Assembly: GCF_038066715.1 (NCBI RefSeq)
Contig: NZ_JBBUKT010000010.1
Span: 1 to 64,000, forward strand
Reading direction: 5' to 3'
DNA length: 64,000 nucleotides
Source: Luteolibacter sp. Y139
Lineage (GTDB): Bacteria > Verrucomicrobiota > Verrucomicrobiia > Verrucomicrobiales > Akkermansiaceae
The notes under the pieces were generated by a model. That model was not told the DNA's origin and did not search any database. It saw only the letters and a list, made by a program, of their open reading frames with translations. The first letter of the stretch is position 1; each line of letters starts with the position of its first letter. Position numbers and translations under genes: made by a program. This document shows, in pieces, positions 6,749 to 16,700 of the stretch.

Positions 6749-9700
6749 ATGTCCGATTCCTTCGTCCACCTTCACCTGCACACTGAATATTCGCTGCTCG
6801 ACGGGCTTGCCCGGACCAAGGAGGTGGCTGCGAAGGCGAAGGAGTATGGGATGCCGGCGGTGGCGATGACGGACCACGGGAACCTTTTCGGGGCGATCGA
6901 GTTTTTCCAGTCCTGCAAGAAGGCGGGGGTGAAGCCGATTTTCGGGTGTGAGATCTACCTGGCGCCGCAGAATCTGGAGGACAAGAAAGACATTCCGGGC
7001 CGCAAGCGGGCGTGCCACATGACGCTGCTGGCGGAGACGGATGAGGGGTGGACGAATTTGCAGAAGCTGGTTTCGCGGGGGCACCTGGAGGGGCTCTACC
7101 ATGGGAAGCCGCGGGTGGACCGGAAGGCGCTGCGGGAGTTTGCGAAGGGCGTGATTTGCCTCACCGGCTGCATTTCGGGGCCGGTCAATGAGTGGCTGTT
7201 GCTCGGCGACGAAGTGAAGGCCCGCGAGACGATGGCGGAGCTGGTGGATATCTACGGCAAGGAGAACGTTTACGTGGAGATCCACGATCATGGTCTGGAG
7301 CCGCAGCGGAAGATCACGCCGGGGCTGCTGAAGCTGGCGGCGGAGTTCGGGCTGAAGCCGGTGGCGGCGAACGATGTCCACTTCGTGAATCGCAGCGACC
7401 ATGAGGCGCACGATGTGATGATCTGCATCGGCACCGGCCGACTGATCATCGACGAGAACCGCATGCGCTACACGCCGGAGGTGTATTTCAAGTCGGCGGA
7501 GGAGATGCGGGCCTTGTTCGCGGAGATTCCAGGGGCTTGTGATGCGACGCTGGAGATCGCCGAGCGCTGCAATGTGGAGATCAAGCTGGATTCGACGAGT
7601 TCGGAGAAGTATCCGCAGTTCGATTCGCCGGATGGTTCGCCGCGTGAGGAGTATCTGATGCGCTGGTGTCAGGAAGGCCTGCTGAAGCGTTACACGGCGG
7701 AGCGGGCGGCGAGTCCGGAAGTGCAGGAGCGCCTCAAGTATGAGGTGAACATTATCAATCAGCTTGGGTTCGCGTCGTACTTCTTGATTACGGCGGACTT
7801 CATCCAGTGGGCGCGGGATCATGATATTCCGGTGGGGCCGGGTCGTGGTTCGGCGGCGGGGTCGCTGGTCGCTTATGCGATGGGGATCACGAATATCTGT
7901 CCGCTGGATTTCGGCCTGCTGTTCGAGCGCTTCCTGAATCCCGAGCGTGTCAGCCCGCCCGACGTCGATATCGACTTTTGCCAGAGCCGTCGGCCCGAGG
8001 TCATCGACTACGTGCGCCAGAAGTACGGTGAACGTAGTGTTTCCCACATCATCACCTACGGCACCCTCGGTGCGAAGAGCGTGTTGCGCGACGTGGCGCG
8101 GGTGATGGGCGTCTCCTATGGTGATGCGGACCGGCTGGCGAAGATGATCGAAGCCAAGCCGGGCGTGACGCTGAAGGGAGAGTATGAGGCGAAGCCGGAG
8201 CTGAAGGAGATGGTGGAGGCGTCCTCGACCTATCAAGAGCTGTGGCAGTATGCGCTGAAGCTGGAAGGTCTGACGCGAAACGTGGGCATTCACGCGGCAG
8301 GCGTCGTGATCGGGGACCGCTCGCTCGACGAGCACGTGCCGCTGACCCGCGGCAATGAGGGGGAAGTCGTGACCCAGTATGACATGGGCGCGATCACCGA
8401 GGTGGGCCTGCTGAAGATGGACTTCCTCGGCCTGAAGAACCTTACGGTGATCCAGGATGCAGTGGGGCACATCCGCGTTCACACGCCGGACTTCGAGATC
8501 GACAAGGTGCCGCTCGATAACCAGCCGACCTTCGACATCCTGAACCGCGGCGAGACGATGGGTGTGTTCCAGCTGGAATCCGGTGGCATGGTTGAGACCT
8601 GCCGGAAATACCAGATCGAGAAGATCGACGACATCATCGACCTTCTTGCGCTCTATCGACCGGGCGCTATGCAGTTCATCGACCAGATGATCGAGGTGAA
8701 GAAGGGGCGCAAGAAGCCCTTCTACGAGCACCCGCTGCTGGAGCAGGTCTGCGGCAACACCTACGGGGTGATGATTTACCAGGAGCAGGTGCAAAACGCG
8801 GCCAAGGTGCTCGCGGGCTACACGCTCGGCGGTGCGGACCTTCTCCGACGCGCGATGGGTAAGAAGGACCCGAAGAAGATGGCGGAGGAGCGCTCGAAAT
8901 TCGTCGAGGGCGCGGGGCGGGTGAACAATATCAATGAGAAGCTGGCCAACGCGATCTTCGAGAAGATCGAGATGTTCGCGGGCTACGGCTTCAACAAGTC
9001 GCACTCCGCTTGCTACGGTCACATCTCGTATTGGACGGCTTACCTGAAGGCGAACTTCCCGGTGGAGTTCATGTCCGGCTTGCTCTCGAACGAAATCAAC
9101 AACACCGACAAGATCGGCGTTTTCGTGGCGGAGTGTCACCGGATGGGGATCGAGATTTTGCCGCCGGATTTGAACAAGTCGAAGCTGCGGTTCGCGCCGG
9201 AGCAATTGGCCTCGGGTGCTTTCGCGATCCGCTATGGCCTCGCCGCGATCAAGAACGTGGGTGAAGGCGCGATGGCGACGGCCATTGCCGACCGCGAGAA
9301 GAATGGGGTGTTCACGACCATCGAGGACTTTGCAAACCGCCTCGACTCAAAGGCGGTGAACAAGCGCATCCTGGAAAACCTGATCAAGGCCGGTGCCTTC
9401 GACTGGACGAATGAGACGCGCGCGGGGATGACCTCGCGTCTGGAGCAGATCGTGGCCAGTGCGTCCTCGGCGCAGAAGGACCGGGCGCAAGGCCAGGTGT
9501 CGATGTTCGATGCGATGGATTTCGGGGCCGCTCCCAAGGCTACTACGATGACCGTCGTAGCGGTGGAGGAGTGGAGCAAGGACGACCGGCTCGCACACGA
9601 GAAGGAGCTGCTGGGCTTCTATGTCACGGGCCATCCGCTGGATAAATTCCGTGGGGTGCTGGACTCGGACAAATACATGAAGCTCGGCTTGCTGGATGAG

Positions 9701-10216
9701 ATCGAGGTGAGCAATCCGCGTGACCGGTTTCCGTTTGCGGGGATGATCCGCACGCTGGAGAGCAAGGTGACCAAGAGCGGCAAGCCCTTTGGGGTGATGG
9801 TGGTGGAGGACTTTACCGGATCCGCCGAGGTGGTGATGTGGGGCGAATCGTTCGTTCCCGCGCGTGATGCCGGGGTGTTGGCTGCGGGGAAGGTGATTCG
9901 TTTCAAGGCGCAGATCCAAGTGGATGATCGAACCGATTCGCGACGCCTGACTGGCTCCGAGATCAACGAGCTCAAGCCGCGCGGTAGCACAGCAAGCAAA
10001 GGCGCGGTGGAACTCACGCTGTGGACCGCGCGTCACTCGGAGCGGGATTTGCAGGACATCCGCGAGGCGATTTCCTCGAGTCCTGGAAAGATTCCGGTGT
10101 TCCTGCACTTCCAGAATAGTGCGGGGCGCCGTGCGACGGTAGAGCTGGGAGAGGAGTTCCGGGTGAAGCGGACGGATGTGCTGGATCGGGCGCTCGGGAG
10201 GTGGATGGATGGGTAA
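6749..10216 (+). CDS. dnaE: DNA polymerase III alpha subunit
   Basis: The 1155-residue product is the replicative polymerase subunit. The N-terminal PHP domain starts FVHLHLHTEYSLLDG (H7, H9, H11). The polymerase core carries GRGSAAGS and the catalytic PDVDIDF (D405, D407), followed by HAAGVVI, MDFLGLKNL and the fingers region YTLGGADLLRRAMGKK. FNKSHSACYG and an OB-fold region near the C terminus complete the architecture of DnaE1-type polymerases; there is no exonuclease domain as in PolC. The ATG at 6749 gives the standard N terminus; an in-frame ATG 60 bp upstream would add residues unlike the family. It is a single gene followed by an unrelated DUF4419 gene 22 bp downstream. Confidence 0.97.
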   Translation: MSDSFVHLHLHTEYSLLDGLARTKEVAAKAKEYGMPAVAMTDHGNLFGAIEFFQSCKKAGVKPIFGCEIYLAPQNLEDKKDIPGRKRACHMTLLAETDEGWTNLQKLVSRGHLEGLYHGKPRVDRKALREFAKGVICLTGCISGPVNEWLLLGDEVKARETMAELVDIYGKENVYVEIHDHGLEPQRKITPGLLKLAAEFGLKPVAANDVHFVNRSDHEAHDVMICIGTGRLIIDENRMRYTPEVYFKSAEEMRALFAEIPGACDATLEIAERCNVEIKLDSTSSEKYPQFDSPDGSPREEYLMRWCQEGLLKRYTAERAASPEVQERLKYEVNIINQLGFASYFLITADFIQWARDHDIPVGPGRGSAAGSLVAYAMGITNICPLDFGLLFERFLNPERVSPPDVDIDFCQSRRPEVIDYVRQKYGERSVSHIITYGTLGAKSVLRDVARVMGVSYGDADRLAKMIEAKPGVTLKGEYEAKPELKEMVEASSTYQELWQYALKLEGLTRNVGIHAAGVVIGDRSLDEHVPLTRGNEGEVVTQYDMGAITEVGLLKMDFLGLKNLTVIQDAVGHIRVHTPDFEIDKVPLDNQPTFDILNRGETMGVFQLESGGMVETCRKYQIEKIDDIIDLLALYRPGAMQFIDQMIEVKKGRKKPFYEHPLLEQVCGNTYGVMIYQEQVQNAAKVLAGYTLGGADLLRRAMGKKDPKKMAEERSKFVEGAGRVNNINEKLANAIFEKIEMFAGYGFNKSHSACYGHISYWTAYLKANFPVEFMSGLLSNEINNTDKIGVFVAECHRMGIEILPPDLNKSKLRFAPEQLASGAFAIRYGLAAIKNVGEGAMATAIADREKNGVFTTIEDFANRLDSKAVNKRILENLIKAGAFDWTNETRAGMTSRLEQIVASASSAQKDRAQGQVSMFDAMDFGAAPKATTMTVVAVEEWSKDDRLAHEKELLGFYVTGHPLDKFRGVLDSDKYMKLGLLDEIEVSNPRDRFPFAGMIRTLESKVTKSGKPFGVMVVEDFTGSAEVVMWGESFVPARDAGVLAAGKVIRFKAQIQVDDRTDSRRLTGSEINELKPRGSTASKGAVELTLWTARHSERDLQDIREAISSSPGKIPVFLHFQNSAGRRATVELGEEFRVKRTDVLDRALGRWMDG

Positions 10217-10238
10217 CCAATGAACTCCGCGATTCGCC

Positions 10239-11264
10239 ATGATCACCTTTGACGTCAGCGATGTGGAGCCGGGCACGAAGCCTTTGCCTGCCAGCGCTCC
10301 GCGTGTGGCATTGCAGTCTCGCCTCAAGCATCCCGTGGAGGCGTATGCGAGCAATTTGCCGCTGCTCGTGGAAGACGCCGGGGTGAACGGATTCGTGGCG
10401 GCCGCCCACTACGCTTTCATGGATCACCATCCGTTGGTGCTTTCACCGGACGATGTGTGGCTGTGCATCGCCCAAGGCTTCGCCCTTCATGTTGATCAGC
10501 ATGCGGAGGATCTCAGGAAGCGGCTCGTCGCCCATGAAGGCAAGGTGGAGATCGTCGTGCTCCGGGACGAGTTCATCAAGGGCTCTCCTGACAACGATTG
10601 GCAGGGCTGCTTCAGCGAGTTTTCGGACAGGATCGGAGAATATGTCGGCAGCACCCGCGATCTGCTGGTGTCGGGCTTCTCCACGACAGGGCCGATCGAG
10701 AAGGCGGCATCGGAGATCGTCCTGATGGCTGCCATGCGCCATTACTTTGATTACACCGTGGTCACCCGCTGCGGCATCCCGCGGATCACCCTGCTGGGAA
10801 CAGTGGAGGATTGGAGGATGATCCGCCAGCGGATCGAGGCACTGGCCGAGTTCGATTTCGAATGGTGGGTGCGCGTGCTCCGTCCGGTGCTCGATGAGTT
10901 CGTCCGATCCGCCGAAGGGAACCAGGACCGGCAGTTCTGGAGGTCCTTCTACAAATTCAACGATAGCTCGGGCGGACCGTTCATCAGCGGCTGGATCAAT
11001 GCGTTCTTTCCCTACCTGGAGGACCAGGGAAGACCGGCGGGTGAGCCATTTCTTTTCCGCAACGCGGGCGTCGGGGGACTCGTTCACGAAGGAATCTGCA
11101 GTGATAGGTTTCCGTCGGGCATGTCGCTTGCACCATTCGTGTGGGACTATCTCGACACTAAGATCCCGATGAAGCTGTTCGCGGGCTTTGCCGGAGTGTC
11201 GCAGGATCCGTGCACCTTGGAAGTGAGGTCGGCCATCGGTTGGGCCGTCGCTGAGGGGACATAG
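10239..11264 (+). CDS. DUF4419 domain protein
   Basis: A 341-residue soluble protein with the DUF4419 pattern: GFVAAAHYAFMDHHPLVLSPDDVWLCI near residues 50-75 (key residues H57, H63, H64, P71, D72, W74), then KVEIVVLRDEF, and a C-terminal region with SGWINAFFPYL. The family occurs in bacteria and fungi and its biochemical role is not established. No signal peptide or membrane segment is present. It starts 22 bp after dnaE, so it may be read from the same transcript, but there is no known functional link. Confidence 0.82.
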   Translation: MITFDVSDVEPGTKPLPASAPRVALQSRLKHPVEAYASNLPLLVEDAGVNGFVAAAHYAFMDHHPLVLSPDDVWLCIAQGFALHVDQHAEDLRKRLVAHEGKVEIVVLRDEFIKGSPDNDWQGCFSEFSDRIGEYVGSTRDLLVSGFSTTGPIEKAASEIVLMAAMRHYFDYTVVTRCGIPRITLLGTVEDWRMIRQRIEALAEFDFEWWVRVLRPVLDEFVRSAEGNQDRQFWRSFYKFNDSSGGPFISGWINAFFPYLEDQGRPAGEPFLFRNAGVGGLVHEGICSDRFPSGMSLAPFVWDYLDTKIPMKLFAGFAGVSQDPCTLEVRSAIGWAVAEGT

Positions 11265-11297
11265 GCCGCAGGGGAAAGCCTTGCGGCAGCAATGGAC

Positions 11298-11331
11298 AAA
11301 AAAACGTGGCCGGCGCTCCCCGCCGGCCACG
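11298..11331 (-). terminator. Intrinsic terminator for the blaI-M56 operon
   Basis: An 11-bp perfect stem (11305-11315 with 11321-11331) is followed on the minus strand by seven T residues. It lies just beyond the stop of the M56 gene. A second weaker dyad at 11265-11287 could serve the convergent DUF4419 gene. Confidence 0.85.
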
Positions 11332-11348
11332 CCCGATCGTGAAGCTCC

Positions 11349-13070
11349 TTACTTTCCGATCTGAATGCTGGTGTCGTCCGCGCTGAGCTGATTCTTCGTC
11401 GATTCGGCGACATAGCGGGCTGCTTCGACGAGTGGGACGTTTTTCAGCCGTAGCTCCTTGATCCTGGTATCGCCTTTGGTGCCGGGGCCGATATTGATGG
11501 CGGGGGCCTTCGTGCCAGCCAGTTCCTTCGATCGCTTGTTCAGGAAGTCCACCATTTCGGTGAGCGTGACGTCCTCGACATCGACCACCGGGATGATGAT
11601 TTCCTGCGCGGCGTCCGCGGCCTTGCCTTTCAGGGGCTCGGGGCGGGGTGCCGGAGGATCGGCGGGGCGGTCTACTTCTCCTTTGGGAATGAGAGTGATC
11701 GCGAAGTCGTCGATCTTCATCTTCGTTCCCGATTGCTCGGCGACTTCCTCAAGAAGCCGGCGGAGCGAGACGTTCTTCAATTGAAGCGTCGAACGATTCG
11801 GCGTCCACGTTTCTTGACCATCTGCGCCGCGCGCCTTGCGGATGACGAAGTTGATGCCCTTCTTCGTGGGATCCTTCTCACCCTCGTCCAACTGCACGCT
11901 CCGGATGCGGATGAAGTCGATGGATTCCTCCAGTGAGGTGTCATCGAAGGACGCCAGCGGGATGATGATAGTATCCAGCTTCTTCGAAATGTAGGCTTGG
12001 CCCGGGGTCATTGGCGGGGCGTCCTCTTTCTTGGGCGTGGGTGTCGTCTTTTCCTCGTTGCCGGCAGTGGTCTTTTCCTGGGCTCGAGTGGAGCCGAAGA
12101 GCGCGATGGTGGCGACGAGCAGGCTGCCGGTGACTTGCCATGCGGGATGGCTGCGGCGGTAGCGGGCGACGTCCGAGATCCGCGAACGGAGGCCGGAGAG
12201 ATTTTCAAAGAGTCCGACGAAGCCGAGGCGAAGGCCGGGGACCGCGGGGAGTTCCTGCATCTTCAAAAGGGCGTGGCCGTATTCCGAGCGGCGGTCCTGT
12301 GAATCGAGGGCGAGGACGCGGGCGTCGCAGGCGGTTTCGCGGTCCTGTCGCAGACGGGCGAAGGCGAACCAGATCACGGGGTTGAACCAGTGGAGGGATT
12401 GGAGGGCGAAGAGGAGCCAGTTTTGGGCGAGGTCGTGGCGTTTGATGTGGCTGAACTCGTGCAGGAGGATCAGGCGCGTTTCCGTGGCGGTGAAGGTCGC
12501 CGAGAATCCAGCGGGTAGCAGGAGCACGGGGCGGAGCAGACCGGAGACGGCGGGGCTTTCCACCTCGCGGGAGAGCCAGACGAGGGGGGCTTTCGAGAGG
12601 CCGGCGGCCTTGCTTGCGGCCTCGATTTCCTCCTGCAAGTCAGGATCAGGAGTGAGGGCGTGGGTGCGGATGGATGTGAGCTTCAAACGATAGCCGGTGA
12701 TGCCGGCGGTCATGGTGATGAGGAGGCCGGCGAGCCAGAGGGTCGGGAGAAGCGCGACGTTGTTAGAGGCGATGGCGGTAGTCGTTGCCACAGGGGCTTG
12801 TTCAGCACCGGTGTTCGCAGGGGAGGCTTGCAATGTCACCGGAGCGGCTGCCGGAGGAGTCGCATGACGTGCGGGAATCAGATGCACCGGGAGCGCCGGC
12901 ACGAAGGGGAGCACCATTACCAATAGCAAGGGCAGCCACAGCGGGTGCCGCCACTTGGCGGGCAGCCAGGGACGCAGCATCATCTGGATCGCGAGGATCG
13001 CGACGGCGACCAGCGAGGCGCGGATGGTGGTCGAGACCACCCATTCGAATACAGTCTCTAACAGGTTCAT
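11349..13070 (-). CDS. BlaR1-like M56 membrane metalloprotease with C-terminal secretin-like domains
   Basis: A 573-residue membrane protein. Residues 1-310 form a BlaR1/MecR1 peptidase M56 domain with helices near 14-34, 44-60, 108-127 and 310-326 and the zinc motif HEFSH at 204-208. The M56 proteases cleave partner BlaI-type repressors upon signal. Instead of the penicillin-binding sensor of BlaR1, the C-terminal ~230 residues after a charged Thr/Lys/Pro linker contain two similar segments (IIIPLASFDDTSLEESIDFI and IIIPVVDVEDVTLTEMVDFL, key shared residues IIIP-DV-D-TL-E-DF) followed by LKNVSL/LKNVPL, which resemble secretin/TonB short N-terminal folds. It lies 13 bp downstream of blaI. The signal it senses is unknown. 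Confidence 0.85.
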   Translation of the reverse strand: MNLLETVFEWVVSTTIRASLVAVAILAIQMMLRPWLPAKWRHPLWLPLLLVMVLPFVPALPVHLIPARHATPPAAAPVTLQASPANTGAEQAPVATTTAIASNNVALLPTLWLAGLLITMTAGITGYRLKLTSIRTHALTPDPDLQEEIEAASKAAGLSKAPLVWLSREVESPAVSGLLRPVLLLPAGFSATFTATETRLILLHEFSHIKRHDLAQNWLLFALQSLHWFNPVIWFAFARLRQDRETACDARVLALDSQDRRSEYGHALLKMQELPAVPGLRLGFVGLFENLSGLRSRISDVARYRRSHPAWQVTGSLLVATIALFGSTRAQEKTTAGNEEKTTPTPKKEDAPPMTPGQAYISKKLDTIIIPLASFDDTSLEESIDFIRIRSVQLDEGEKDPTKKGINFVIRKARGADGQETWTPNRSTLQLKNVSLRRLLEEVAEQSGTKMKIDDFAITLIPKGEVDRPADPPAPRPEPLKGKAADAAQEIIIPVVDVEDVTLTEMVDFLNKRSKELAGTKAPAINIGPGTKGDTRIKELRLKNVPLVEAARYVAESTKNQLSADDTSIQIGK

Positions 13071-13083
13071 GGTTTTCGGGGAT

Positions 13084-13467
13084 TCAGGATTTGTTCTGGG
13101 TCGATTGATCGAGGAGCTTCTTCAGCTCTTTGACCTCGTCCGGGGTGAGCCGGGCATTCTTGGCGAAGTGGACGAGCAGCGGTTTCGCGGCTCCTTGGAA
13201 GATGCGTTCGAGGAAGGACTCGCTCTCGGCCCGGACGCAGGCTTCGCGTTTGATGGCGGGGGAGTAGAGTTTCGGTGAGCCGGTTTGCTCTTCGATGGCG
13301 AGTGCGCCTTTTTCGACCAAGCGGGTGAGGAGGGTGCGAACGGTGTTTTCGGCCCAGGAGGTTTTCTCGCGGAGAGTCTTGGCGATCTCGGAAGCGGTGC
13401 GGGGAGAGTGGTCCCAGAGCACTTCCATGACGGCCCATTCGGATTCGGAAATGTTCGGTGCGTTCAT
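13084..13467 (-). CDS. blaI: BlaI/MecI family transcriptional repressor
   Basis: A 127-residue winged-helix repressor with the family pattern ISESEWAVMEVLWDHSPRTASEI near residues 5-27 (key: E7, W10, V14, L16, W17), the recognition-helix region WAENTVRTLLTRLVEKGAL and a helical dimerisation tail. BlaI proteins bind dyads containing TACA/TGTA and are cleaved by an M56 protease partner. Here the partner gene follows 13 bp downstream and a pair of matching dyads lies just upstream of the start, so autoregulation is likely. A link to beta-lactams is not implied, since no beta-lactamase is nearby. Confidence 0.93.
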   Translation of the reverse strand: MNAPNISESEWAVMEVLWDHSPRTASEIAKTLREKTSWAENTVRTLLTRLVEKGALAIEEQTGSPKLYSPAIKREACVRAESESFLERIFQGAAKPLLVHFAKNARLTPDEVKELKKLLDQSTQNKS

Positions 13468-13482
13468 GGCTTGAGTGCATTC

Positions 13483-13520
13483 ACCACAATTGTAGTGGGG
13501 TTGTCCACTACAATTGTGGT
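13483..13520 (-). promoter_or_regulatory. Paired BlaI operator upstream of blaI
   Basis: Two 16-bp sites, ACCACAATTGTAGTGG (13483-13498) and its exact reverse complement (13505-13520), are separated by 6 bp. Each has the ACAATTGT core typical of BlaI/MecI half-site pairs. The block begins 16 bp upstream of the blaI start codon, the place expected for autorepression. Confidence 0.8.
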
Positions 13521-13525
13521 GGGTG

Positions 13526-13692
13526 GTGAAAATGTGGCGCTCGCGGTGGTTTTGAGTTTTTCGACAAGGGCGCGCCGCGCACGTCTCGCCGCCCTTCAGG
13601 CCGCCTTGATTTGCGGGCTGGAGACCCAGCCCGATGGGCTGGGCTAAGGGATCTCGCCCCGTTGGGGCTGTAGAGTGCTTGGCTTTTGAAAA
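13526..13692. other. Gene-free stretch with short palindromes
   Basis: No coding frame with convincing character is present between the BlaI operator and the terminator of the heme protein gene. The stretch contains a GGGCTGGAGACCCAGCCC dyad, an AGCCCGATGGGCT dyad near 13628-13640 and the hairpin GCCCCGTTGGGGC at 13656-13668. These are typical of small intergenic palindromes, and the last shares its CCCGTTGGG core with two copies near 58.6 kb. Confidence 0.5.
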
Positions 13693-13722
13693 AAGAAGGC
13701 CGCCCGTTTCCGGGCGGCCTTC
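13693..13722 (-). terminator. Intrinsic terminator of the heme-protein gene
   Basis: A GC-rich stem, GAAGGCCGCCCG with CGGGCGGCCTTC and a short TTTC loop, is followed on the minus strand by six T residues. It lies about 35 bp beyond the stop at 13755. Confidence 0.85.
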
Positions 13723-13754
13723 TGAGACTTGGCAGGTCGATGATCTTGTGGAGA

Positions 13755-16700
13755 TCAGCCGCCCGTCGACTTCAGCGAGGAGAGATACTCGATGAGCGAG
13801 GTGAAGTCCTCGACCGAGAGGCCGGCGGCGAGGCCGGGGGGCATCATGGAGGAGGGCATGTGAGTCTCCTCGGTGATGTCCTCGCGCTTGATCTTGGCGA
13901 CCTGGCCGGTGATGTCGCGGACTTCGACGACGCCGTCGACTTCAGCGGTGACGAAGCCCATCTTGGCGGTGCCATCCTTGAGCTTGAGCATCGAGGTCTG
14001 GAAGCCCTGGGCCACGACCTTGCTGGGCTCGAGGACGGAATCGATGAGGTAGTCGCGGGTGAACTTGGCACCGGCAGCACCGAGGTAAGGACCCTTTTGC
14101 TCGGCCTTCAGGTCGATGGCGTGGCAGGCGATGCAGCCCTGTGCGGTGAAGAGGCGTGCTCCGACAGCGGGATCACCCTTGCCGGTCATGGCGGCCTTGG
14201 CCACTTCGGCGACGGACAGCTCAGCCACCTTCTTGCCTCCGGGGCCGGCGGCGGCGACGGCTTCCTTGGCGGCCTTCGCGGCATTGATCAGCTCGGAGTT
14301 ATCCCACTTCATGCCTTCCTCGATCTGCTTGTCGAAGCCGGACATCTTGAGATCGGCGATGGCTTGGAAGAAGCCGACTTCACGCGGGGTCTTCTCCAGC
14401 TCTTCCTTGATCTTCTTCTTCGCCTCGGGCTTGGCCAGCGGGCTATTCAGCACGGTGAGGATGGCCTTCCACGCGATGCAACTGACGGCATTGCCTTGCT
14501 TCGCGGCGATGTCGCGGAGGGCGCCGATCTGGTTGCCACGGTCGGGTGCATTGACGAAGTCGCTGATGTGCTGGGCTGCTTCGGCTGGTGCATTCTTTTC
14601 CTGACTCCAGGTGGCGAGCACGGCGAGACGGTGCGGCATGGACGAATCCTCGCCGCCTTTCGAGAGCGCCTTGTAGGCTTCCACACGCTGCGGGAAGGGG
14701 CGCTTCGGCTCCTTCGCCGCGGAGACGAGCAGCATGAGCTGGGTCGGATTAAGCTCCTTCGCGCTGAGGGCGGCGATCACCGGGTCGACGCCGGCGAGTT
14801 TCAGCTCGGCGACCGGCAGGCGGTTCTTGCCGAGGATGTCCAGCAGCGCGTTCTGGCGCTCCGGGGAAACCATGCCGAAGCCCTTTTCGATGGCCGGCTT
14901 GATCTTGGCGGTGCCTTCCCATTCCTCGGTCTCGTAATACGGGCCGCGGTCATCGGGGCGGGTGTTCCACCAGCTCTTCAGGTCCCATTCCTTCTCCTGG
15001 AAATAGAGGCGGGCGAGGGCGGAGAGGACATCGTAGCGCAGCTCGAGGTCGGCGGACTTGCCGAAGAGGCCGAGCAGGCCATTCACCACTTCCATGGTGT
15101 GAACCTTCTGGAGCGCCTGCAGCGCCAGCTTGCGGGTGGCGGTGTCTTCGACTGCCTTCAGGCAGGGCGGGATATTGCCGAGGGTGGCGAGCACTTGCAC
15201 GGCGGTGAGCTTGAGGCGGGGCGAGACGCCTTCCTCACGCCAATCGCCCGACGCGGCGAGGATCGCCGGAGCGGCTTCCTTTGCCTTGAGGCGGTTGAGG
15301 CCGATCAGGGCCTGGAGCACCACGCGCGGGTTCTTGTCCTTCAGCGAATCCACATAGAGCTTCACCGGCACGCCGGCGAGTTCGCCGCTGCGGTCGGTCA
15401 TGGCGCGCAGGGCTTGCTCGCGCATGGTCTCGTCGGCAGCGAGCTCGGTCAGATACTTGGTACTATCTTTCCCGTAGAGCTGCTTGAAGGTCCACACGGC
15501 AGCGGTGCGGGCACCCACGGAGAGCTTGGTATCCTTCGCGACGGCGAAGATGCCTTCCGCGAATTCCGGCTTTTTGCCGCGGCTGAGGATCTCACGCTGG
15601 GTTTCCAGACGCTGCACGGCGCTCGGCGAAGCGATGAGCTTCACGAGCTCGGCATCGCTGGCCTTGTTCACGTCCTGATACTTCGCGGCGGGCAGGCCGG
15701 GATAGGTGACCTGGAAGATCTTGCCGACCTTCTGGTCCGGCGTGTAGTCGAAGCCACCATTCCGCCAGTCGGCGAGGTAGAGGTGGGAATTGCCATCCAC
15801 ATCGACATCGGTTGCGTGGGGCAGCTTTTCGAAGTCCTTTTGCTCGATCGAGAAGCTCGCGCCTTCGCGCTTCCACGGATGGTAGTGGACGGTGCCGGTG
15901 GTCCAGTCGGTGGAGAACAGTGCATCCGTGAACTGCGGCGGGAAGCCCGGCTCGCTGAGCCAGAGCGCGCCGGTGCCGGAGCCACCGCCGTAGTCGGCGA
16001 GAGGCTTGATCGCGTCATCGGCGAAGTTCTGATAGAGGCGCGGGTAGCCGTGATCGCCGAACTGGGTGAAGTGGTGGAAGCGGGTGTTCCAGCCCTTGCC
16101 GTCGTTCGTATTGTCGCGGCTGAAGAGATCGAGCTCGGGGGAGATGGCGGTGTCGCAGATATTGCGGACCATCAGGTCGTAGGGCTCGATCTGCGAGCCA
16201 TCCGGACGCACGCGGAGCACACCGCCGCCGTGGAGGATGTAGGTGGAGCCATCGGTGCCCTTGGCCGGGTGGGCTCCGAAATCGCCGACGGCGATGTAGA
16301 GCCAGCCATCGATGCCCATGCGCACGCCATTCGTGGTGTGGTCGGCACCGCGCGGGTGCTCGATGCCGCCGCCGAGACCGGTGACGAGGTCCTTTTTCTC
16401 GTCCGCCACGCCGTCGCCGTCCTTGTCGCGGAAGCTGCTCAGGAAGGGCGGGTGGATGAGGTAAAGCGTATCGCCGACCATGTGGCCGCCGCGCGGGCTA
16501 TTCACGTCCGGGACGAACTTGACGAACTCGTCCGCCTTGCCGTCGCCGTCCTTGTCACGGCAGCGGATGATCCGCCCCATGTGTTCCTTGTGGCCCAGGG
16601 AGCCGTTTTGGTCGGACGAGACGTAGACGTCGCCATTGGCGGCAGCGGTGATGGCGGTCGGATAGTCGGCGTCCGGCGGACCGGCGAATTCCTTCATCAC

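Noticed and set aside
6680-9205. An 841-codon minus-strand frame opposite dnaE
   Set aside because: It is a His/Arg/Leu-rich shadow of an unmistakable dnaE gene.
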